Positions 1 to 6,324 of a DNA stretch of 9,977 nucleotides are shown here, one piece after another (the first letter of the stretch is position 1; each line of letters begins with the position of its first letter). Source of the stretch: Chloroflexota bacterium (GTDB taxonomy: Bacteria > Chloroflexota > Dehalococcoidia > Dehalococcoidales > RBG-16-60-22). Under the pieces are notes generated by a model. It saw only the letters and a program-made list of their open reading frames with translations. It made no database searches and was not told where the DNA came from. The stretch is taken from positions 1-9,977 of the forward strand of contig JACPQH010000026.1 in assembly GCA_016190585.1 (NCBI GenBank), written 5' to 3'. Position numbers and translations under genes: made by a program.

Positions 1-34
1 GCCCAACTTGTCACGCTGCCCAACTTTGACACCG
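1..34. repeat. 17-bp imperfect tandem repeat upstream of the EF-G gene
   Basis: The nine bases GCCCAACTT occur at 1-9 and again at 18-26, a period of 17 bp, and the repeat units stay similar beyond them. The second copy runs directly into the TTGACA -35 box. The first copy holds a weaker match, TTGTCA at 8-13. This may be a small tandem duplication or a pair of protein-binding half-sites; the window edge prevents seeing further copies. Confidence 0.5.
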
Positions 35-54
35 GAGTCTTCGCCGGATAAAAC
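26..54 (+). promoter_or_regulatory. Sigma-70-type promoter for the EF-G gene
   Basis: A perfect -35 hexamer TTGACA (26-31) is followed after 17 nt by TAAAAC (49-54), which matches the -10 consensus at four of six positions. Transcription would begin near 61, giving a leader of about 90 nt before the ATG at 152. The box sequences and spacing are seen directly; activity is inferred. Confidence 0.55.
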
Positions 55-111
55 GTCCGCCGCTCGGGCCAAGGGTGGCGGGGCCGCTGACCGTCGCTGT
101 TGTTGCCCCTC

Positions 112-135
112 TCGTTGTCGTTGTCGTTGTCGTTG
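112..135 (+). repeat. Hexanucleotide tandem repeat (TCGTTG)x4 in the EF-G leader
   Basis: Four perfect consecutive copies of TCGTTG end two bases before the Shine-Dalgarno sequence. Looser CTGTTGTTG-like sequence precedes them. They lie in the untranslated leader if the ATG at 152 is the start. Changes in copy number would alter leader length but not reading frame. Confidence 0.75.
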
Positions 136-137
136 CT

Positions 138-144
138 GGAGGAG
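138..144 (+). promoter_or_regulatory. Ribosome binding site setting the EF-G start
   Basis: GGAGGAG lies 7 nt before the ATG at 152. This selects that ATG over the in-frame ATG at 8, whose extra 48 residues are cysteine/arginine-rich low-complexity sequence translated from the leader repeat. Confidence 0.85.
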
Positions 145-151
145 TGGGTCG

Positions 152-2215
152 ATGAGAGCATACGATACCCAGGACATTCGCAATGTCACCCTCGTAGGTC
201 ACAAGGGAGCCGGCAAGACCTCGCTGGCCGAGGCGATGCTGTTCGCCGCCGGGGCCATCAGCCGGCTGGGTAAGGTTGACGAAGGCTCTTCGACTTCGGA
301 CTACGACCCCGATGAGATCAAGCGGAAAATCAGCATCAACCTCTCCATCCTTCCCTGCCACTGGCGGGACAACAAGCTGAACTTTATTGACACTCCCGGC
401 TATATCGATTTCGTCAGCGAGACCAGGGCCGGGCTGCGCGTCAGCGAGGGCGCCGTCATCGCGATATGCGCCGCCTCGGGGGTCGAGGTCGGTACCGAAC
501 GCGTCTGGGACTACTGCGACGAGTTCCGGCTGCCGCGCGTTATTTTCATGAACAAGATGGACCGGGAGAACGCCGATTTCGCCCGGACCACCCAGCACAT
601 CCAGGCCAAATTCGGCCCGAAGTGCGTGCCCGTCCAGATGCCTGTCGGCGCCCAGAGCGATTTCCAGGGCGTTATCGACCTGCTGACGCTGAAGGCCTAC
701 AGCGGCACGGCGGATACCGAGGGCGAAATTCCGGCGTCTCTCAAGCCGCAGGTGGCCGCCCTCCGCGAGAAGCTGGTCGAGGCCGTCGCCGAGGTCGACG
801 ACCGCCTCATCGAAAAGTACCTGGGCGGGGAAGAGCTCACCCTGGACGAGCTGAGGAGCACGCTCCGCAAGGGCGTCCTGGAAGGGAAGGTGGTCCCCAT
901 ACTGGCCGGTTCCGCCCTGCAGAACATCGGCGTCAGGAAGCTGCTGGATGCCGTCTGCGACTACCTGCCGGCGCCGAAAGCGGCGCGGGTGCTGGCGGAG
1001 AGCGGCACCGTCGAGCCGAAACAGGACGGCCCCCTGGCGGCGCTGGTCTTCAAGACGAGCGCCGACCCTTATGTCGGCAAGCTGACATACTTCCGCGTCT
1101 ATGCGGGCGCGGTTGACAGCAACTCCCAGGTCTGGAACAGCACGCGGAACGCCGCCGAGCGCATCGGCCAGCTATACATGCTCCGCGGCAAGACCCAGGA
1201 AGCCGTCCCCCACGTCACGGCGGGAGACATCGGCGCCGTGGCCAAGCTGAACGTGACGGGGACGGGCGACACGCTCTGCGTCCAGGCCAGCCCGGTGAAG
1301 CTCACGCCGGTCTCCTTCCCGGCGCCCATCTTCGCCAAGTCGGTCTATCCCAAGACCAAGGCGGACGTGGACAAGCTGGGCGCCGCCCTCCAGCGGCTCA
1401 TCGAGGAAGACCCGACACTGCGGATGCAGCGCCAGACCGATACCGCCGAGACGGTGTTGTACGGCATCGGCGAGACCCAGCTCGAGGTGGCGGCCGACAA
1501 GCTCCAGCGCAAGTTCGGCGTCGGCGTGAACCTGGAGACGCCCCGGGTCCCTTACAAGGAGACCATCACCCTGCCGGCCAAGGCCGAGTACAAGCACAAG
1601 AAACAGTCCGGCGGCCACGGCCAGTACGGCCACGTCCTGCTGGAGCTGGAACCCTTGCCCCGCGGTACCGGCAACGAGTTCACCGAGCGGGTAGTCGGCG
1701 GCTCCGTACCCCGGAACTTTATCCCGGCGGTGGAGAAGGGCGTCAACGAGGGGTTCCAGGAAGGCGTGGTGGCCGGTTTCCCCATAGTGGACATGAGGGC
1801 GACGCTCTATGACGGCAGCTACCACCCGGTAGACTCCTCCGAGATATGCTTCAAGATAGCCGGCGCCCAGGCCCTGAAGAAGGGGATGACCGCGGGCAAG
1901 CCGATACTGCTCGAGCCTATCATGAACCTGAAGGTCACCGTGCCCAACGACCTGACCGGCGATATCATCAGCGACCTGAATACCAAGCGGGCGCGGGTGC
2001 TGGGCATGAACCCGGAAGGCGACAAGAACGTCATCGAAGCCCAGGTGCCGCTCTCCGAGATACAGCGCTATACCATCGACCTTAAATCGATGACCCAGGG
2101 CAGGGCGGTCTACACCGCGGAGTTCAGCCATTACGAGGCGGTCCCGGCCCACATCTCCGAGAAGATTATCAGCGAGCGCGGGGCCGAGAAAGCCGAGAAG
2201 GCCGAAAAGGCTTAG
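152..2215 (+). CDS. fusA: Elongation factor G-like translational GTPase (EF-G paralogue)
   Basis: A 687-aa protein with the full five-domain EF-G architecture; EF-G drives GTP-dependent translocation on the ribosome. The start is the ATG behind a strong Shine-Dalgarno sequence. Visible G motifs are the P-loop GHKGAGKT (16-23), G3 DTPGY (80-84), G4 NKMD (134-137) and G5 around GSAL (253-256). Domain II lies at about 295-385 and domain III at about 395-465. Domain IV covers about 470-590, with KKQSGGHGQYGHV and SYHPVDSSE, and domain V about 595-670. Two switch positions differ from canonical EF-G. The RGITI of switch I reads RKISI (58-62), and the G3 histidine of DTPGH is Tyr84. Tyr at this place is, as I recall, normal in the EF-G-2 subfamily (for example Thermus EF-G-2), so this is probably that paralogue and not the main fusA product. 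No rpsL, rpsG or tuf is adjacent, in contrast to the str operon. The tail is a lysine-rich AEK repeat. The gene appears monocistronic. EF-G family membership is certain; subfamily and exact role are inferred. Confidence 0.93.
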   Translation: MRAYDTQDIRNVTLVGHKGAGKTSLAEAMLFAAGAISRLGKVDEGSSTSDYDPDEIKRKISINLSILPCHWRDNKLNFIDTPGYIDFVSETRAGLRVSEGAVIAICAASGVEVGTERVWDYCDEFRLPRVIFMNKMDRENADFARTTQHIQAKFGPKCVPVQMPVGAQSDFQGVIDLLTLKAYSGTADTEGEIPASLKPQVAALREKLVEAVAEVDDRLIEKYLGGEELTLDELRSTLRKGVLEGKVVPILAGSALQNIGVRKLLDAVCDYLPAPKAARVLAESGTVEPKQDGPLAALVFKTSADPYVGKLTYFRVYAGAVDSNSQVWNSTRNAAERIGQLYMLRGKTQEAVPHVTAGDIGAVAKLNVTGTGDTLCVQASPVKLTPVSFPAPIFAKSVYPKTKADVDKLGAALQRLIEEDPTLRMQRQTDTAETVLYGIGETQLEVAADKLQRKFGVGVNLETPRVPYKETITLPAKAEYKHKKQSGGHGQYGHVLLELEPLPRGTGNEFTERVVGGSVPRNFIPAVEKGVNEGFQEGVVAGFPIVDMRATLYDGSYHPVDSSEICFKIAGAQALKKGMTAGKPILLEPIMNLKVTVPNDLTGDIISDLNTKRARVLGMNPEGDKNVIEAQVPLSEIQRYTIDLKSMTQGRAVYTAEFSHYEAVPAHISEKIISERGAEKAEKAEKA

Positions 2216-2237
2216 CCCGTCCCTGGTCCAACCGGAT

Positions 2238-2278
2238 AAAAAGAAGAGCGAGGGTAAACAACCCTCGCTCTTCTTTTT
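2238..2278. terminator. Bidirectional intrinsic terminator between convergent genes
   Basis: A perfect 18-bp inverted repeat (2238-2255 and 2261-2278) encloses a 5-nt AAACA loop. The outer ends are an A5 run on the left and a T5 run on the right, so each strand reads a stem followed by a U-tract. It lies 22 nt past the EF-G stop and downstream of the opposing ABC permease gene, and so can terminate both. Confidence 0.9.
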
Positions 2279-2285
2279 CAGGTAA

Positions 2286-2339
2286 CCCCCTTTCGCAAAG
2301 GGGGATTAAATCCCTCTTTAGCTCCCTTTACCGAGGGAG
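2286..2339. repeat. Two further hairpins between the terminator and the ABC permease gene
   Basis: CCCCCTTT (2286-2293) pairs perfectly with AAAGGGGG (2297-2304) across a 3-nt loop. CTCCCT (2322-2327) pairs with AGGGAG (2334-2339) across a 6-nt loop, and TCCCTC (2311-2316) can alternatively pair with GAGGGA (2333-2338). Neither is followed by a clear U-tract. The CCCTTT/AAAGGG-rich make-up resembles dispersed intergenic repeat elements. Whether it recurs elsewhere in the genome cannot be seen here. Confidence 0.55.
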
Positions 2340-2347
2340 ACCCTGGC

Positions 2348-3286
2348 TTACGTCGCCCGGATCTCCTGCCGCATGAAGAGGATATAGCTCACGGCGAAGC
2401 AGACGACGCTCAGGCTTATCAAGCCGGTCAGGTGCGGCCAGATGATGAGCAGGCTCTGGCCCAGGCTCAGCGGGCTGGCCAGCATGTACTGCGCCTGGCC
2501 CGAGGAAATCGCCCCGATGAGACCCATGCTGGTCTCAAGGATTACGGGGTGCAGCAGCGCCTGCGCCGCCTCGGTGAACAGGATATTGGGCGAGACCCGC
2601 AGCAGCATCTGGTTGATTTCCACGTTGCGCAGGATGGACGCCTGGTTGCCCTCGACCATCGGCGCTATGGCGTTGGCGACCGCGGGCGCGATTATCAGGA
2701 TAAACACGCTGAAGAACAGCCAGACCGCGATGGAGAACAACAGCGAGGCGGCGATCCGGCGGAAGACCACGGAAAAAAGTATCGCCAGGCCAATCCAGAA
2801 GGCGCCGTAGACCGTCGATAGCCCCAGGTAAAGCGAGAGCCTGACGATCTCCTCGGCGTTGGGCGGCACGCCGATCATCCGCAGGCCGTAGCCGGCGGTC
2901 AGCAGCATGCTGGTGCCGACCATGATAACCAGGGTAACCACGGCCGCCAGGAACTTGCCGTTGATGACGCTGTCCCGGTACAGCGGCTGGGAAAGGATGG
3001 CGCTCAGGGTGCCGCCGGTGCGTTCGCTGTTCACGGCGTCAAAGCCCAGGGCGATGCCGATAAGCGGGATGAAGAACAACGCGAAAAGGTCGGCCAGCGA
3101 CGGCGTAACCTCGCCCGAGGTGGTAAACAGCCGCAGGAAAACGAACCCCTCGGCGCCGGCGCCCCGGATGCCCTGGTAATCGGCGTACAGGGCCGCGGCC
3201 GTCGCCAGCAGCGCCAGGGCGAACAGTACCAGCACCCTTATGCTGGTAAAATAATCGGCGAGCTCTTTTCTTAAGATTGCTTTCAT
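2348..3286 (-). CDS. ABC-2 family transporter permease
   Basis: A 312-aa integral membrane protein, the transmembrane half of an ABC-2 type exporter. About six hydrophobic segments are visible, near 17-36, 63-82, 111-131, 151-175, 180-205 and 286-304. The cytoplasmic motif NSERTGGTLSAILSQPLYR (86-104), with its E-R-x-x-G-T-L core, is typical of ABC-2 permeases of the NatB/GldF/NosY kind. The extracytoplasmic loops between segments 1-2 and 5-6 are long. The gene is last in a three-gene operon: its ATG overlaps the TGA of the ATPase gene by 4 nt (3283-3286), implying translational coupling and a 1:1 partnership. Family assignment is firm. The substrate is unknown; no drug, sodium, copper or nitrous-oxide-related gene is nearby to suggest one. 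Confidence 0.9.
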   Translation of the reverse strand: MKAILRKELADYFTSIRVLVLFALALLATAAALYADYQGIRGAGAEGFVFLRLFTTSGEVTPSLADLFALFFIPLIGIALGFDAVNSERTGGTLSAILSQPLYRDSVINGKFLAAVVTLVIMVGTSMLLTAGYGLRMIGVPPNAEEIVRLSLYLGLSTVYGAFWIGLAILFSVVFRRIAASLLFSIAVWLFFSVFILIIAPAVANAIAPMVEGNQASILRNVEINQMLLRVSPNILFTEAAQALLHPVILETSMGLIGAISSGQAQYMLASPLSLGQSLLIIWPHLTGLISLSVVCFAVSYILFMRQEIRAT

Positions 3287-4224
3287 GCGTTTTCCTGCTG
3301 GAAGTATTTCATGTAGATGTCATCCAGGGAGAACTCCTGGACTTTCATCTGGACGAGCGAGAAGTTGTTCTGGACCACCGCCCGGGCGATTTCCGGTCTC
3401 AGGTCGGCGTCCGCGGTGAGGCGCAGGACATTCTCCGCGGCGGTAACGGTCGCCACGCCTTTGACCTTCTGCAGGACCGCCACCAGGGGCGCGGCGGACT
3501 CGGTCGTCTCGACCTCGATGGCGTAGCGGCCGCCGGTCAGGGCGTCCCGCCCGAGCTTATCCAGCGACCCCTGGATTACCATCTTGCCCTTCGCCAGGAT
3601 GCCGACGCTATGGCAGACCTTCTGCACCTGGTAAAGCTGGTGAGAAGACAGCACCACCGTGGTGCCCATCTTCGGCAGGCTGGTTATCAGGTCCAGGAGC
3701 TGGTTGATGCCCCGGGGGTCAAGTCCGGAGGTGGGCTCGTCGAGGAAGACCAGCTTCGGTTTCTTGATGAGCACCTGGGCGATCCCCAGCCGCTGCTTCA
3801 TGCCGCGGGAGTACTTCCCCACCGCCAGGTCTCGGACGCCGGTGAGGTCGACCGCCTTCAGCACATCGATGATGCGGCTGTCCGCCTCGACCTTGCCGAT
3901 GTTGTTCAGCTCGGCGATGAAGCCGAGGTTCTCGACCGCGTTCAGGCTCTCGTAGAAACCGACCTTCTCCGGGAGGTAGCCGACCACGCGCTTGACCTTG
4001 AGCGGCTCCCTGGTGGGGTTGAAGCCGTAGACCCGGGCGGTGCCGGAGACCGGCTCCGTCAGCCCCAGGAGCATGAGGATCGTTGTGGTCTTCCCCGCCC
4101 CGTTGGGGCCCAGCAGCCCGAATATTTCGTTTTCCCTGACCTGCATGTTGAGGCGGTCAACGACCGTGACCTCATCATAGGCCTTGGTCAGGTCTCTGGT
4201 CTCGATGGCTAAAGCTTCGCCCAT
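3283..4224 (-). CDS. ABC transporter ATP-binding protein
   Basis: A 313-aa nucleotide-binding subunit that powers the adjacent ABC-2 permease. Motifs in order are Walker A GPNGAGKT (39-46), a Q-loop region GYLPE (82-86) with Glu in place of Gln, signature YSRGM (138-142), Walker B LVFLDEP (158-164) with catalytic Glu163, and the H-loop SSH (193-195). Glu at the Q-loop is common in DrrA/NatA-type ATPases as I know them. After the ATPase core comes an extension of about 90 residues, ending in the FSLDDIYMKYF-like tail usual for this class. The chosen ATG lies 2 nt after the stop of the NEW3 gene. A longer in-frame start at 4308 would overlap that gene by about 80 nt and add an unconserved arginine-rich leader, so I reject it. 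No strong Shine-Dalgarno sequence is present, so translation is probably coupled to the upstream gene. Confidence 0.93.
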   Translation of the reverse strand: MGEALAIETRDLTKAYDEVTVVDRLNMQVRENEIFGLLGPNGAGKTTTILMLLGLTEPVSGTARVYGFNPTREPLKVKRVVGYLPEKVGFYESLNAVENLGFIAELNNIGKVEADSRIIDVLKAVDLTGVRDLAVGKYSRGMKQRLGIAQVLIKKPKLVFLDEPTSGLDPRGINQLLDLITSLPKMGTTVVLSSHQLYQVQKVCHSVGILAKGKMVIQGSLDKLGRDALTGGRYAIEVETTESAAPLVAVLQKVKGVATVTAAENVLRLTADADLRPEIARAVVQNNFSLVQMKVQEFSLDDIYMKYFQQENA

Positions 4225-4226
4225 GG

Positions 4227-5111
4227 CTAACGCCTGCTGAATCTCAGGAACACCAGCACCAGCCCGGCGGCGACGAACAGTATTATGGCGACGCCCACCC
4301 AACCCCACACGGTAGGGCTGTCCACCGTCACTCTGACATCCATCTTCTGCGCGGTGTACTGGTTCCCTGAGGCATTGAGGGTAATCATGTAATCGCCGGC
4401 GATGGTCTTGGCGGCCGGCTTGATCTTGACGTCGATCGATTTCTCTTCGAAAGCGCCGAGGGTGTCTACCTTGTCCGGTAAGAACTCGATGCTCCAGCCA
4501 TCAGGCTGAGTCGATGAGAAATTGACCTTGTCCACCGGGGCCGTCCCGTAGTTCTGTACCTTGATGGAGTAGACGCCCTCTTTCCCGGCCTCGGCGTTGG
4601 TGTTATAGCGTCCATCGAGGGCCGGCACCAGCAACAGGTTATACCGGGCGGTGATGGCCGCGGTGATCTCGGCGGAGCCATTCAGCTCGCCGGAGATGGC
4701 CTCCAGCTTAATCTTGTACTGGCCCGGGTCCGGCAAGGGGAAAAACGGCGCGTTGGCTACCAGTTGTATCTTGGTGCCGACGGTGAAAGCCGGCTCCAGC
4801 CTGATGGCGGATATCTTTTTCTCTTTTTCATACTGGGGGGTCATGTAGACATCCCAGCCCTGGGGACCGGTCGCCCGCAGGTCGAAGACCTTGGGGCTAT
4901 CGCCGTTAAGGAACTTCAGCTCGATCTCGAAAGAGAAGCTGGAACCGGCAATGTTTTCGATCTTGGGATAGATCGGTAATACCTCGATCTTTTCCGCCGG
5001 TATCGGCGGCGGCTCGGGAGTCGGCGTTTCTTCGGCCAGCACCCCGGGCGCGTAGGCCACGAGCAGCGCGGCCATGAGGAGCAGAAGGACAAGAACTCTG
5101 GGAATTTTCAT
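4227..5111 (-). CDS. Secreted, C-terminally anchored NEW3-domain-like protein
   Basis: A 294-aa protein with a signal peptide (residues 1 to about 26, hydrophobic LVLLLLMAALLVAY, likely cut after APGVLA) and a short Thr/Pro/Glu-rich linker (27-38). Two beta-rich extracytoplasmic repeats follow, at about 40-155 and 157-263. A C-terminal membrane segment (about 268-290) ends in FSRR. The second repeat, with NYGTAPVDKVNFSS then PDGWSIEF and AGDYMITLNASG, is characteristic of the NEW3 / COG1470 type of surface protein. The first repeat has the matching GPQGWDVYM and PGQYKIKLEA. The protein would sit outside the cytoplasmic membrane, held by one helix. It is first in the operon with the ABC ATPase and permease, so it is probably an accessory partner of that transporter; its molecular role is unknown. 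Start choice: ATGs at 5174, 5144 and 5111 are in frame. I chose 5111 because it gives a clean signal peptide and has the best Shine-Dalgarno-like sequence (TAAGGGTGG); 5144 is a real alternative. Confidence 0.8.
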   Translation of the reverse strand: MKIPRVLVLLLLMAALLVAYAPGVLAEETPTPEPPPIPAEKIEVLPIYPKIENIAGSSFSFEIELKFLNGDSPKVFDLRATGPQGWDVYMTPQYEKEKKISAIRLEPAFTVGTKIQLVANAPFFPLPDPGQYKIKLEAISGELNGSAEITAAITARYNLLLVPALDGRYNTNAEAGKEGVYSIKVQNYGTAPVDKVNFSSTQPDGWSIEFLPDKVDTLGAFEEKSIDVKIKPAAKTIAGDYMITLNASGNQYTAQKMDVRVTVDSPTVWGWVGVAIILFVAAGLVLVFLRFSRR

Positions 5112-5166
5112 CTTCACCACCCTTAGCGTTTTTGGAATCTGCATCTTCACCACCCTGTGTAAAAGG
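5101..5166 (-). repeat. Tandem duplication of the NEW3 gene's ribosome-binding/start region
   Basis: Two imperfect 33-bp units lie end to end (5101-5133 and 5134-5166). On the coding strand each contains the identical 15-mer AGGGTGGTGAAGATG (at 5109-5123 and 5142-5156), which includes an SD-like stretch and an ATG. Because the period is 33, both ATGs are in frame and both are followed by an MxIP peptide. Confidence 0.8.
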
Positions 5167-5179
5167 CTTACCATAATGA

Positions 5180-5208
5180 ATAATACCGCTTTCGTAGGTA
5201 TAATACAA
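5180..5208 (-). promoter_or_regulatory. Candidate promoter of the NEW3/ABC operon
   Basis: On the minus strand, TTGTAT (5203-5208) and TATTAT (5180-5185) are spaced by 17 nt. The -10 matches the consensus at five of six positions but the -35 only at three. Transcription would start near 5173, right at the first in-frame ATG, which argues that translation begins at one of the two downstream ATGs. Confidence 0.45.
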
Positions 5209-5241
5209 CTCCGGGTACGGGGTTCCCCCCGCCGGAAATAC

Positions 5242-5270
5242 GCGTACCCCCTTAAATTAAGGAGGTACGC
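5242..5270. terminator. Palindromic hairpin downstream of etfA (terminator or repeat element)
   Basis: Two 14-nt arms (5242-5255 and 5257-5270) pair with one mismatch across a single central base, a 29-bp near-palindrome starting GCGTACC. It lies 28 nt past the etfA stop. On the minus strand it is followed only by GTATTT, so termination is plausible but not strong. A short GGGG/CCCC hairpin (5219-5228) lies just beyond. The rest of the gap (5112-5298) holds the promoter and the duplicated start region of the next operon. Confidence 0.5.
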
Positions 5271-5298
5271 ATGCCGGAGCCTGACCCGCGATAAGGAT

Positions 5299-6297
5299 TT
5301 ACTGCGCCAGGAGCTCTTTCACCTTGGCGGCGAAAGCCGGCAGCACCTTCTTCCAATCGCCGACCACGCCGAAGCGGGACTCCTTGAAGATATTGGCCTC
5401 CGGGTCCTTGTTGATGGCGACGATGCTCTTGGAGCCGGAGCAGCCGGACATGTGCTGGCTCGAGCCGGAGAGGCCGACGGCGATATAAAGCTCCGGCGCC
5501 ACGATCTTGCCGGTAAGGCCGATCTGGATGATGTCCGGCACCCAGCCGTTATCGCACGGAGGGCGGCTGGCCCCTACGGCCCCTTTGAGCAGCTTCGCCA
5601 GCTCCTCGAGCTGCTTGAAACCCTCGGCGCTGCCGACGCCCCGCCCGCCGGCCACCACTACCTGGGCGTCTTCCAGCTTGATACCCTTGACTTCCTCGGT
5701 GACCTTCTCCACCAGGCGGCCCCTTACCGCCGCGGCGGTGAGCCCGGCGTCAACCTTGATAACCTCGCCCTTCTTCGCCGCGTCCGCCTGGGCCGGCGGC
5801 ATGGCCTTGGTCCGGATGGTAACCACCTGGGGATTGACATCGCTGCTGAATATCGCGCGGGCGTTGCCGCCGTAGACGGGCTTGGTCGGCTGCAGCCGTT
5901 TCGTCCCGGGGTCGATCGCCAGTTCGATGCAGTCCAGGATGGCAGCGCCGCCCAGCCGGAAGGCCAGCCGCGGAGCGAGGTCCCGGCCGACCGAGGTCTG
6001 GCCCATGATGATGATCTGCGGGTTGACCTGCGCGGCGACCTTCTCCAGGGCGATCAGATAGGCGTCGGTCTGGTAGCTCTTCAGCAGGGGGTCGTCAACC
6101 ACGTAGACCTTGTCCGCCCCGTAGCTGACAGCCTCCAGGGCTAGGTTGCCTACGCCTTCGCCCAGCAGCACCGCGACCAGCTCCTGTTGCAGCGCGCTGG
6201 CGAGTTGCTTGCCCGCGCCCAGACCTTCCAGGGCGATAGACGCCAGTTTACCATTGCCGGCTTCACACAGGACCATGATACCCTTGTATTCCGCCAT
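5299..6297 (-). CDS. etfA: Electron transfer flavoprotein subunit alpha
   Basis: A 332-aa FAD-binding subunit of the cytoplasmic electron transfer flavoprotein heterodimer, which carries electrons between flavin dehydrogenases and a quinone reductase or ferredoxin/NAD partner. The N-terminal ETF domain covers about 1-190. The C-terminal FAD domain has [11 protein letters not shown] (217-227), [14 protein letters not shown] (241-254), [17 protein letters not shown] (262-278) with the following QHMSG, and [11 protein letters not shown] (294-304), all hallmark EtfA sequences. Length is normal. The start is the ATG at 6297, 8 nt after GGAGG; an in-frame TTG at 6312 would begin inside that Shine-Dalgarno sequence. 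The etfB stop lies 27 nt upstream, so the two are co-transcribed. No acyl-CoA dehydrogenase, ETF:quinone oxidoreductase or ferredoxin gene is in the window, so the electron donor and acceptor cannot be named. Confidence 0.96.
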   Translation of the reverse strand: MAEYKGIMVLCEAGNGKLASIALEGLGAGKQLASALQQELVAVLLGEGVGNLALEAVSYGADKVYVVDDPLLKSYQTDAYLIALEKVAAQVNPQIIIMGQTSVGRDLAPRLAFRLGGAAILDCIELAIDPGTKRLQPTKPVYGGNARAIFSSDVNPQVVTIRTKAMPPAQADAAKKGEVIKVDAGLTAAAVRGRLVEKVTEEVKGIKLEDAQVVVAGGRGVGSAEGFKQLEELAKLLKGAVGASRPPCDNGWVPDIIQIGLTGKIVAPELYIAVGLSGSSQHMSGCSGSKSIVAINKDPEANIFKESRFGVVGDWKKVLPAFAAKVKELLAQ

Positions 6298-6305
6298 ATC
6301 GATTT

Positions 6306-6310
6306 CCTCC
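6306..6310 (-). promoter_or_regulatory. Ribosome binding site of etfA
   Basis: GGAGG on the minus strand lies 8 nt before the ATG at 6297 and decides the start against the TTG at 6312. Confidence 0.85.
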
Positions 6311-6324
6311 AATAATTTTGCCGC

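Noticed and set aside
8..151. N-terminal extension of the EF-G protein from ATG 8
   Set aside because: The added residues are a CRCRCR-type translation of the hexanucleotide repeat, and the region holds the promoter. The Shine-Dalgarno sequence and family start point to ATG 152.
1172..2152. 326-aa open frame antisense to the EF-G gene
   Set aside because: It lies wholly within a strongly conserved gene, has low-complexity Gly/Leu/Arg/His composition and no recognisable motif; GC-rich antisense frames of this kind are shadows.
3277..4212. 311-aa plus-strand open frame over the ABC ATPase gene
   Set aside because: It is antisense to clear Walker A/B and signature motifs and has shadow-like composition (many Asp/His/Gln/Arg) with no ribosome binding site.
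4225..4308. Longer ABC ATPase starting at 4308
   Set aside because: It would overlap the NEW3 gene's membrane-anchor codons and add an arginine-rich leader not expected in the family; ATG 4224 fits the operon spacing.
5074..6144. 356-aa plus-strand open frame over etfA and the intergenic region
   Set aside because: It covers the FAD domain of etfA in antisense, crosses a promoter and palindrome, and shows no family resemblance.
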